Positions 1 to 4,986 of a stretch of DNA of 5,525 bases are shown piece by piece. Position 1 is the stretch's first letter; every line of letters begins with the position of its first letter. The notes below the pieces were generated by a model, which worked only from the letters and a program-made list of their open reading frames with translations, did not search any database and had not been told where the DNA came from. Position numbers and translations under genes: made by a program. Where the stretch lies: assembly GCA_934351705.1 (NCBI GenBank), contig CAKRJK010000123.1:1-5525 (forward strand), in the 5' to 3' direction. This DNA comes from an uncultured Lachnospiraceae bacterium. Lineage in GTDB: Bacteria > Bacillota > Clostridia > Lachnospirales > Lachnospiraceae.

Positions 1-1
1 C

Positions 2-412
2 AGAAAGAGAATCCCCGACGCCCAGATCCAGGTGTCGATTCCTGAGGCTTTTCTCATGGTGCCTATGGACCCGCTTTTGATCGAGCAGGTCATAATCAAC
101 TTATTGGAAAATGCGATTGTTCACTCTGAAAGCTCAAAACCGATTGATCTGATTGTAACGGATACCCCTTCACAGGTAACATTCCACGTCATTGATTACG
201 GAAAAGGATTAAGTCCCGAACGGATTCCTTCCCTATTTGACGGACAATCATCCTCGACTTCGTCCGATTCACACCGCGGTATGGGAATCGGTCTGTCCAT
301 ATGTAAAACAATCATACAGGCTCACAACGGAGAAATCACCGCTTTTAACCATGATAACGGGGCGGAATTTTGCTTTTCGCTGCCAAAGGAGGTAACTGCT
401 TATGAACGCTAA
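2..412 (+). CDS. kdpD: KdpD-type sensor histidine kinase, C-terminal ATPase end (5' partial)
   Basis: Only the last 136 residues are present. The frame is open from base 2, so the GTG at 32 is internal and not a start. Visible are the HATPase_c elements in order: N box (IINLLENAIVHS, near visible residues 31-42), G1 box (DYGKGLSPERIPSLFDG) and G2 box (GMGIGLSICKTIIQAHNGEI). The stretch MDPLLIEQVIINLLENA is typical of KdpD kinases. By family knowledge this part binds ATP and phosphorylates the dimerisation-domain histidine, which lies upstream with any Kdp/Usp/TM domains, so sensor architecture cannot be checked here. The gene overlaps kdpE by 11 bases, implying translational coupling. Expected role: control of the high-affinity K+ ATPase KdpFABC in response to K+ limitation. 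The kdpABC genes are not in the window, so the KdpD call rests on sequence resemblance plus the KdpE-like partner. Another kinase of the same subfamily is possible. Confidence 0.87.
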   Translation, partial: RKRIPDAQIQVSIPEAFLMVPMDPLLIEQVIINLLENAIVHSESSKPIDLIVTDTPSQVTFHVIDYGKGLSPERIPSLFDGQSSSTSSDSHRGMGIGLSICKTIIQAHNGEITAFNHDNGAEFCFSLPKEVTAYER

Positions 413-1115
413 ATTTTCTATTCTTATCATTGAAGATGAACTACATATTCTAAACTTTATACGAAAGGTATTGACCTCTCATGATTATAAGGTTCTCTCC
501 GCCTCTTCCGGAAAGACCGGACTGGATATTATATCCTCACAATGTCCCGATCTGATTTTGCTTGATCTGGGACTGCCTGATATGGATGGCGTTGATATTA
601 TCAAAAAAGTACGGGAGTGGTCAAGCTGCCCGATTATTGTCATCTCTGCCCGCACCGCAGAGCATGAAAAAGTATTGGCTTTAGATTGCGGTGCCGACGA
701 TTACATCACCAAGCCTTTCGGAACCTCGGAACTTTTGGCACGAATCCGCACCTCGTTAAGACACAGCAATAAGATGGATACGGATTCTCCGCTATTTATC
801 AAGCCTTACCACGCAAAAGATCTGACCATCGATTTTGAAAAACGTCTAATCACCTTAAATGATGCGGAAATTCATCTGACACCGATTGAATATAAGATTG
901 TTGCATGTCTTGCCAAAAACTCAGGCAAGGTGGTGACCTACTCTGCAATCATGCTGGATGTATGGGGACCTTACAGTGATACCGACAATAAAATCTTACG
1001 CGTCAATATGGCAAACATCCGAAGAAAGCTGGAAACCAATCCGGCAGAACCGACTTACATTTATACGGAGCTTGGCGTCGGTTACCGCATGAGGGAAGAC
1101 GAATGCGATTCTTAA
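402..1115 (+). CDS. kdpE: KdpE-type OmpR/PhoB-family response regulator
   Basis: The protein is 237 residues, normal for the family. Receiver domain about 5-120: acidic pair E11/D12, phospho-acceptor D55 in LLDLGLPDMDG, switch serine S82 in VISAR, and K104 in ITKPFG. Winged-helix DNA-binding domain about 138-232: LTPIEYKIVACLAKNSGKVV start, recognition helix region about 193-211 (NKILRVNMANIRRKLE) and terminal wing GVGYRM. The motif ELLARIRTSLRHS at the domain junction is typical of KdpE. ATG at 402 has a perfect AAAGGAGG at 385-392 with 9-nt spacing and overlaps the kinase stop codon. Family role: cytoplasmic transcription factor activated by phosphotransfer from KdpD, binding tandem direct repeats as a dimer. 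A set of such repeats starts at the stop codon of this gene, which suggests either autoregulation of the next gene or a cross-acting regulator. Assignment to KdpE over PhoB/PhoP is by resemblance and by its partner kinase. Confidence 0.88.
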   Translation: MNAKFSILIIEDELHILNFIRKVLTSHDYKVLSASSGKTGLDIISSQCPDLILLDLGLPDMDGVDIIKKVREWSSCPIIVISARTAEHEKVLALDCGADDYITKPFGTSELLARIRTSLRHSNKMDTDSPLFIKPYHAKDLTIDFEKRLITLNDAEIHLTPIEYKIVACLAKNSGKVVTYSAIMLDVWGPYSDTDNKILRVNMANIRRKLETNPAEPTYIYTELGVGYRMREDECDS

Positions 1116-1159
1116 CGCTTTCTTAACACAGATTAAAATAGCGTTAAGGAGCGTTTACA
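1112..1159 (+). promoter_or_regulatory. Five-copy TTAAC-like direct repeat array, probable OmpR/PhoB-family operator
   Basis: Hexamers TTAACG (1112), TTAACA (1123), TTAAAA (1133), TTAAGG (1144) and TTTACA (1154) lie on the same strand at 11, 10, 11 and 10 bp intervals, i.e. one face of the helix. The first overlaps the kdpE stop codon. Repeated TTAACA-like hexamers separated by about 5 bp are the established pattern for Bacillus PhoP and resemble sites of other OmpR/PhoB-family regulators. The array ends about 40 bp upstream of the inferred start of the small gene's transcript, suitable for activation. A perfect 9-bp inverted repeat (CTTAACGCT 1111-1119, AGCGTTAAG 1140-1148) overlies part of the array. 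Which regulator binds is inferred; KdpE is the obvious candidate by position. Confidence 0.6.
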
Positions 1160-1170
1160 TTTCCACAAAA

Positions 1171-1217
1171 AGCCTCCTTTTTTTGATATAGTTTGTAACA
1201 GAAGAAGAAAGGAGGCT
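1171..1217 (+). promoter_or_regulatory. Inverted repeat able to sequester the small gene's Shine-Dalgarno
   Basis: AGCCTCCTTT (1171-1180) is the exact reverse complement of AAAGGAGGCT (1208-1217). The right arm contains the full ribosome binding site of the ORF starting at 1221. The stem can extend inward by about 4 pairs with wobbles (1181-1184 with 1204-1207). The left arm lies upstream of the inferred -10 box, so mRNA from the local promoter would lack it, whereas read-through mRNA from kdpDE would contain it and could fold to hide the site. A weaker competing pairing exists: AAGGAG (1146-1151) with CTCCTT (1174-1179), followed by a T run, which looks like a poor terminator. Confidence 0.55.
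1184..1192 (+). promoter_or_regulatory. Extended -10 promoter for the 45-residue membrane protein
   Basis: TGATATAGT fits the extended -10 form TGn-TATAAT with one mismatch. At the usual -35 distance (about 1164-1169, CACAAA) there is no recognisable -35 box. This is typical of activator-dependent promoters, and it agrees with the repeat array just upstream. A start near 1198-1200 is inferred, giving a leader of about 21-23 nt to the ATG at 1221. Confidence 0.5.
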
Positions 1218-1220
1218 ATA

Positions 1221-1358
1221 ATGTTAAACATTATTATTTTTACGGTAATGGCGATTGTAGGTGGGTTACCATGCCTTTATCTGCTCCTTAGTATACCGGC
1301 AATTCTCATCTGGAAGTTAAACCGTAAAATTAAATACAATATGACTATGTATGATTAA
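1221..1358 (+). CDS. Small 45-residue membrane protein, unknown function
   Basis: I do not recognise this protein. ATG at 1221 follows a perfect AAAGGAGG (1208-1215) at 5-nt spacing, the strongest kind of initiation signal in this genome, and TAA ends at 1358. Residues 3-31 are almost wholly hydrophobic (LNIIIFTVMAIVGG, then LPCLYLLLSIPAILIW), giving one long transmembrane helix or a tight hairpin broken at GGLP (14-17). A basic, polar tail follows (K32, R35, K36, K38), so by the positive-inside rule the C-terminus should be cytoplasmic. The gene has its own extended -10 promoter, an upstream direct repeat array and a strong terminator, so it looks monocistronic. Position directly after kdpDE recalls KdpF, the roughly 29-residue stabilising subunit of the Kdp ATPase, but length and sequence do not clearly match. 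Coding status is inferred from signals and hydrophobicity, not from homology. Confidence 0.7.
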   Translation: MLNIIIFTVMAIVGGLPCLYLLLSIPAILIWKLNRKIKYNMTMYD

Positions 1359-1381
1359 TCATCATACTTCTATTTCTCCCA

Positions 1382-1411
1382 AAAAAGGATGCTTTTACAA
1401 GCATCCTTTTT
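1382..1411. terminator. Bidirectional rho-independent terminator
   Basis: A perfect 13-bp stem pairs 1382-1394 (AAAAAGGATGCTT) with 1399-1411 (AAGCATCCTTTTT) around a TTAC loop. The stem ends in T runs on both strands. It lies between the small membrane protein gene (+) and the convergent GGDEF gene (-) and can end both transcripts. Confidence 0.92.
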
Positions 1412-1441
1412 ACTATCTCTTAATTATTCTGTTACGATTGT

Positions 1442-2560
1442 CTATTTTTTATACTCTGCAATCTTATAATTATTTCTTCCGTGTTCTTTGATATAGTACA
1501 ATTCATCGTCAGAGGCTCTCAAAAGTTCTTCCCAGTGTACGCTGACATCCTCCGTCCACACGACTCCCATCGAAATGCAGATTTCCTTTTTCGTTCCGTC
1601 CGGCAGGGTAATCGGCATCTCTCTTAAATTCTTGTGAAAACGCTCATTTGCCTCAACCAGATTATCCACCGTGATAAAATTGTAAACAAAGAGGAAAAAC
1701 TCATCTCCCGAACGCCGCCCGATAATCGTGTTATTACCGATCGACTGCTCAAAAATTCTTGCAAAATGACATAAGTACGCATCTCCTGTCTCATGTCCGT
1801 AACAGTCATTGATTGTCTTGAATTTATCAATATCAATCATGGCAACACCCATGCTGTCAATCGTATGCTCCTTAAGAATCTTTTCTACGTTATCCTCAAA
1901 AGCACGTCTGTTCCACAGTCCTGTCAAAAGATCGACATCACGGTCTCTTGCGATCTTTTCCCGCGCGATGACATTTTCCCATTTAATCTTGGACTTTTCC
2001 CATGCCACGATGTTACCGATCGTAACCGACAAACAGGTATTCATAATGTCATATTTTACTAACTCCGTTGACTTGGATAAATAACTGCTGATCCAAAATG
2101 CCGCCACCGCAAATATCGTAATGATCACATCATAAATCGGAAGAATATCGAAATTAATCTGCAGGAAAATAAACAGTGCCACACACATTACCGCAAGCTG
2201 CTGATGTGCCCCGAATGTTCCGATATAAATTGTAACTGCATAGGCACAGACGACAAACATTGCCATCAGCGTCCACGAAACTGGCTTTGAAATCGTCTTC
2301 GGATTCTTCTTTAAGCAATTTGTTGACAATACATAAATCAAAAGCATTGCCAATGTACCCAGATAAATAGCCAGTGATTTTCCGACAATCGTACGATCCA
2401 TCGCATAAAGTACCGTACCGAAAATCAAACCTAGTATCGCGATTATCCTGCTTTCCTTGCGGATAATCCTCATATTATCTACCGCTATCTCTCTTTGGTA
2501 TCTCTTGGCGTCCTCTTCTTTCAATCCAAACCAACGCCATCTCTGTATTCCTTTGTTCAT
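1442..2560 (-). CDS. Membrane-bound GGDEF protein, probable diguanylate cyclase
   Basis: 372 residues. The N-terminal part has about six predicted transmembrane segments (38-55, 62-79, 94-114, 122-141, 143-161, 171-187), with no recognised sensor domain. A short charged linker of about 188-208 leads to a GGDEF domain at 209-368. Domain landmarks are DLLTGLWNRRAF (210-221), the metal-binding MIDIDKFKTIND (241-252) with D243, GHETGD (255-260), the signature RRSGDEF (282-288) and the end motif DDELYYIKEHGRNNYKI. The signature is SGDEF, an accepted active variant, so synthesis of cyclic di-GMP from two GTP is likely. The RxxD inhibitory site expected just upstream is replaced by GNNT (275-278), suggesting no classical product inhibition. 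No EAL or HD-GYP domain is present. ATG at 2560 has AAAGGA at 2572-2577 (minus) with 11-nt spacing, and a good promoter lies upstream. The gene is divergent from azlCD. Confidence 0.9.
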   Translation of the reverse strand: MNKGIQRWRWFGLKEEDAKRYQREIAVDNMRIIRKESRIIAILGLIFGTVLYAMDRTIVGKSLAIYLGTLAMLLIYVLSTNCLKKNPKTISKPVSWTLMAMFVVCAYAVTIYIGTFGAHQQLAVMCVALFIFLQINFDILPIYDVIITIFAVAAFWISSYLSKSTELVKYDIMNTCLSVTIGNIVAWEKSKIKWENVIAREKIARDRDVDLLTGLWNRRAFEDNVEKILKEHTIDSMGVAMIDIDKFKTINDCYGHETGDAYLCHFARIFEQSIGNNTIIGRRSGDEFFLFVYNFITVDNLVEANERFHKNLREMPITLPDGTKKEICISMGVVWTEDVSVHWEELLRASDDELYYIKEHGRNNYKIAEYKK

Positions 2561-2591
2561 ACTTTTTATAGTCCTTTGTGTAGTATATTTT

Positions 2592-2621
2592 ATTATAAAA
2601 TTCTTTGCTTTTAAAAGTCAA
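2592..2621 (-). promoter_or_regulatory. Sigma-A-type promoter of the GGDEF gene
   Basis: On the minus strand, TTGACT (2616-2621) and a consensus TATAAT (2592-2597) are separated by 18 bp. They lie about 30-60 bp upstream of the ATG. This is the best-matching promoter in the window. Confidence 0.75.
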
Positions 2622-2629
2622 GTAAATCC

Positions 2630-2661
2630 ACATATTTTGCAAGATTTCGACATATTTTGCA
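2630..2661. repeat. 12-bp direct repeat pair, 20-bp period, possible operator
   Basis: ACATATTTTGCA occurs exactly at 2630-2641 and 2650-2661. The 20-bp period places both copies on about the same helix face. The pair starts 8 bp upstream of the GGDEF gene's -35 box and about 57 bp before the azlCD -35 box, in a divergent intergenic region. This fits a transcription factor binding twice, but no family is recognised from the motif. Confidence 0.5.
2646..2652 (-). promoter_or_regulatory. Possible Spo0A box
   Basis: On the minus strand the heptamer TGTCGAA matches the core 0A box of sporulating Firmicutes. It sits between the two 12-bp repeats, about 25 bp upstream of the GGDEF gene's -35 box. 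A 7-bp match arises by chance about once per 8 kb counting both strands, so this is only suggestive. Confidence 0.25.
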
Positions 2662-2717
2662 CCATTTGGAAACTTCTGGAATTACTTTTATTTTTTCTTT
2701 GGTTCGCAAAGATTTAT

Positions 2718-2746
2718 TAGACTAATTCCAAAAAATGTACTAAAAT
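2718..2746 (+). promoter_or_regulatory. Probable promoter of azlCD
   Basis: TAGACT (2718-2723) and TAAAAT (2741-2746) are 17 bp apart; the -35 box matches 4 of 6 and the -10 box 5 of 6 consensus positions. An 8-bp inverted repeat (TGGAATTA 2677-2684, TAATTCCA 2723-2730) places its right arm in the spacer and could be an operator. No T-box or other leader RNA fits in the short leader. Confidence 0.5.
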
Positions 2747-2779
2747 AGATAAGGAATTTTACTATTGGAGGAATGTATC

Positions 2780-3502
2780 ATGTTAGCAGATAATAAGACA
2801 TGGTTTCAAAAAGGTTTACGGGACGGCATTCCCATTGCACTCGGCTATTTTGCTGTTTCTTTTACACTGGGTATCACAGCGAAAAATGCAGGCCTGACTG
2901 CTCTGCAGGCAATGCTTGCCAGCTTCACCCTCAATGCCTCTGCCGGAGAATTTGCGGGATTTACGCTGATTGCCGCAGGAGCAAGTTACTTAGAAGTGGC
3001 ACTTATGGAGTTTGTCGCGAATGTAAGGTATTTGCTGATGTCCTGTGCTCTCAGCCAGAAAATAGCACCGGACACTCCCCTACTGCATAGATTACTGATC
3101 GGTTATGACGTAACCGATGAGATTTTTGGGATTTCAATCTCTGTTCCCGGCAAATTAAATCCCTATTATACTTTTGGTGCAATTACGATCGCGGTTCCGG
3201 GATGGTCCATCGGCACTTATCTCGGTGTTGTGATGGGAAATGTTTTGCCCGCAAATATCGTGAGTGCTCTGAGCGTCGGCTTATACGGTATGTTTATCGC
3301 CATCATTATTCCGCCGGCAAGAAAGAGTAAAATTGTGGGTGCGGTAGTTGCTTTTTCTATGGCTGCAAGTTTTGCTTTTGCCAAACTTCCGGTGATTTCT
3401 GATATTAGTTCCGGGATGCAGACAATCATACTGACCGTTGCCATTTCCGCTCTTGCCGCCTTTTTCTTCCCGGTAAAGGAGGATTCTGACCATGAAGCAT
3501 AA
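2780..3502 (+). CDS. azlC: AzlC-family branched-chain amino acid exporter, large subunit
   Basis: 240 residues, usual for AzlC, and polytopic. Family-typical features are GLRDGIPIALGYFAVSFTLG (12-31), the conserved ASAGEFAG stretch (53-60), the NVRYLLMSCALS motif (81-92), YDVTDEIFG (109-117) and several glycine-rich helices to about 230. By family knowledge AzlC with AzlD forms an exporter of branched-chain amino acids or analogues such as azaleucine; substrate here is inferred. I chose ATG at 2780. A TTG in frame at 2765 is possible, but the GGAGG at 2767-2771 would then lie inside the gene, and its spacing (8 nt) suits the ATG. The stop codon overlaps the start of azlD by 11 bases, so the two subunits are probably made together by translational coupling. 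The gene's own promoter lies at 2718-2746. Confidence 0.92.
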   Translation: MLADNKTWFQKGLRDGIPIALGYFAVSFTLGITAKNAGLTALQAMLASFTLNASAGEFAGFTLIAAGASYLEVALMEFVANVRYLLMSCALSQKIAPDTPLLHRLLIGYDVTDEIFGISISVPGKLNPYYTFGAITIAVPGWSIGTYLGVVMGNVLPANIVSALSVGLYGMFIAIIIPPARKSKIVGAVVAFSMAASFAFAKLPVISDISSGMQTIILTVAISALAAFFFPVKEDSDHEA

Positions 3503-3800
3503 TGTTTATATTTATATTTTAATCATGGCAGTCGTAACTTACTTAATCCGCGTACTGCCGCTGACTTTAATCCGCAGGGATATAAAGAGCAAATTTATCC
3601 GTTCGTTTTTATATTATGTACCTTATGTGACGCTTGCCGTTATGACATTTCCTGCAATTTTGGATGCAACGGGAAGTGCCGTTTCGGGACTCGCCGCTTT
3701 GCTCGTTGCAATATTGATCGCATGGTTTGGCGGAAGTTTATTTCAGGTTTCCGTAATTGCCTGCGTGGTCGTATTTCTTTTGGAGCTGTTCATCTGCTAG
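3492..3800 (+). CDS. azlD: AzlD-family branched-chain amino acid exporter, small subunit
   Basis: 102 residues, normal for AzlD. Hydrophobic helices lie about 5-26, 42-58, 62-82 and 84-101. The sequence TYLIRVLPLTLIRR (16-29) and the motif YYVPYVTLAVMTFPAIL (41-57) are diagnostic of the family. It has a perfect AAAGGAGG at 3475-3482 inside the end of azlC, 9 nt from the ATG, and overlaps azlC by 11 bases. It is the obligate small partner of AzlC in the inner-membrane exporter by family knowledge. The last residues and TAG stop are embedded in the operon terminator hairpin. Confidence 0.92.
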   Translation: MKHNVYIYILIMAVVTYLIRVLPLTLIRRDIKSKFIRSFLYYVPYVTLAVMTFPAILDATGSAVSGLAALLVAILIAWFGGSLFQVSVIACVVVFLLELFIC

Positions 3801-3816
3801 GATGGACAGTTCTTTT
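3782..3816 (+). terminator. azlCD terminator overlapping the azlD stop codon
   Basis: The region 3782-3794 pairs with 3801-3813: the core CTGTTCATC pairs with GATGGACAG (one G-U), and the stem is extended by four pairs (two of them wobbles). The loop is TGCTAG and contains the azlD stop codon. A short TTTT run follows at 3813-3816. The T run is short, so termination may be incomplete. Confidence 0.6.
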
Positions 3817-3850
3817 CATTTCATAAAAATTTCTACTCACACATATATTG

Positions 3851-3856
3851 TATAAA
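3851..3856 (+). promoter_or_regulatory. Weak candidate -10 box for the M23 peptidase gene
   Basis: TATAAA at 3851-3856, preceded directly by TTG, lies 21 nt upstream of the ATG in an AT-rich stretch. No good -35 is seen at 17 bp (AATTTC, 3828-3833). The gene could also be served by read-through from azlCD, so this is a tentative call. Confidence 0.25.
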
Positions 3857-3876
3857 AATAATGACAGGTTTTTTCT

Positions 3877-4923
3877 ATGCAGATTCCTCGCAAAATAAAA
3901 TATTTTCTTCCCATAGGTGTCCTCAGTGTATTGTTTCTCTGCACTGTACTTTTTTATGTAAACAAAACACAGATGACAGAATCCACAAATACAAAAAAAG
4001 ATTTTATCAAATGGGTGGATTTTAATGTTTCTTATGAAGCGCTTTTGACCGCTTACGATCTGGATGTGGAAAGTCACGGCAGTAAACATCCCGTGAATTG
4101 GATCGAACTTTTAGCTTATACCGCTGCAAATAACGGTGGTACATTCTCTGAAAAATGTCCTCAGAAAATCACAGAAACCGCCGAAAAAATCACTTCCGGA
4201 AAAACCACGATGAAAAAACTGACACAGAATCTTGCTTCCTATAACTATTATTTAGAAGCCTATTCTGCGGTTTTAGACGGCTATGTTGGCGAATACAAAT
4301 CAGAAACTTCTCCGGGCAGCAACAAATATGATACCCATTACGGTCTGAAAGTGTTTTCTCCGATTGCAAAAGGCTTTCCCTATGCAGATTTTGATGACTT
4401 CGGAACCTCACGTACCTATGGTTACAGCAGACCTCATCTCGGACACGACATGATGGGACAGATCGGCACTCCGATCATTGCCGTCGAATCCGGCTACGTG
4501 GAGGCTTTAGGCTGGAATCAGTACGGAGGCTGGCGAATCGGCATCCGCAGTTTTGATCAAAAACGCTATTACTACTACGCTCATCTTCGTCAGGACTACC
4601 CATTTCAGAAAAGTTTGAAAGAGGGCAGTATCGTTACTGCCGGCGATGTCATCGGATACATGGGCCACACCGGATACAGCAAGAAAGAGAACACAAACAA
4701 TATCAATGAGACTCATCTTCACTTTGGCATTCAGCTGATCTTTGATGAATCCCAAAAGGACTGTGATTCCGAAATCTGGATCAACCCTTACAATCTCGTT
4801 CGTTTCTTACGCAGCAATCAGTCCGAAGCCGTGAAAAAAGACGGAACCAAAGAATGGATTCGCACCATACAGTTCAAAGATCCCGCTGTTACGGATTACA
4901 ACAAACACCACTTCGCCAAATAG
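3877..4923 (+). CDS. Membrane-anchored M23 (LytM-type) metallopeptidase
   Basis: 348 residues. A short basic N-terminus and hydrophobic segment (about 9-28) form a signal anchor, so the rest should be outside the membrane. No lipobox or clear cleavage site is seen. Residues about 43-140 form a conserved helical region (WVDFNVSYEALLTAYDLDVE, later NWIELLAYTAANNGG) that I associate with a clostridial M23 subgroup. The M23 domain spans about 155-311. Zinc site: H187 and D191 in HLGHD, and H282 of THLHFG; H280 of the same HxH and H236 of YYYYAHL are the catalytic-type histidines. All are present, so it should be an active endopeptidase, most likely cutting peptidoglycan cross-bridges or stem peptides. 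Cell division, separation or sporulation roles are all possible. ATG at 3877 is the only ATG, GTG or TTG start in frame after an upstream stop (3862-3864). Its ribosome site (ACAGG, 3864-3868) is weak compared with neighbours, suggesting low expression. Confidence 0.9.
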   Translation: MQIPRKIKYFLPIGVLSVLFLCTVLFYVNKTQMTESTNTKKDFIKWVDFNVSYEALLTAYDLDVESHGSKHPVNWIELLAYTAANNGGTFSEKCPQKITETAEKITSGKTTMKKLTQNLASYNYYLEAYSAVLDGYVGEYKSETSPGSNKYDTHYGLKVFSPIAKGFPYADFDDFGTSRTYGYSRPHLGHDMMGQIGTPIIAVESGYVEALGWNQYGGWRIGIRSFDQKRYYYYAHLRQDYPFQKSLKEGSIVTAGDVIGYMGHTGYSKKENTNNINETHLHFGIQLIFDESQKDCDSEIWINPYNLVRFLRSNQSEAVKKDGTKEWIRTIQFKDPAVTDYNKHHFAK

Positions 4924-4986
4924 CTTTTATTTCCATGCAGACTTCACAAGCGGCAATCTTCCGACGGCATAAAACATTCCCACATA

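Noticed and set aside
32..412. Start of the kinase gene at GTG 32
   Set aside because: The same frame is open to base 2 and encodes residues that continue a KdpD-like stretch, so the gene is truncated by the window edge and does not start here.
1111..1148. 9-bp inverted repeat after kdpE as a terminator
   Set aside because: The loop is 20 nt, the stem is AT-rich and no T run follows. It is better explained as part of the hexamer array.
1793..2084. Overlapping plus-strand open frames inside the GGDEF gene
   Set aside because: They lie opposite conserved GGDEF-domain coding sequence, have no ribosome sites and no family resemblance.
2561..2779. T-box or amino-acid riboswitch ahead of azlC
   Set aside because: The inferred azlCD leader is only about 25-30 nt, too short, and no T-box motif is present.
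2765..2782. TTG at 2765 as the azlC start
   Set aside because: The GGAGG ribosome site (2767-2771) would be inside the gene, while it is well placed for ATG 2780. The extra residues are not family-like.
3790..4089. Minus-strand open frame of 99 codons across the azlD-M23 gap
   Set aside because: It runs antisense through the azlCD terminator and the peptidase signal anchor, and has no recognisable domain.
4507..4755. Minus-strand open frame of 82 codons within the M23 gene
   Set aside because: It is antisense to the catalytic domain. Its hydrophobic look comes from the complement of conserved codons, and there is no supporting signal.
4924..4986. Terminator between the convergent peptidase and DUF4825-like genes
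   Set aside because: I looked for a stem with T runs on either strand and found no convincing pairing.
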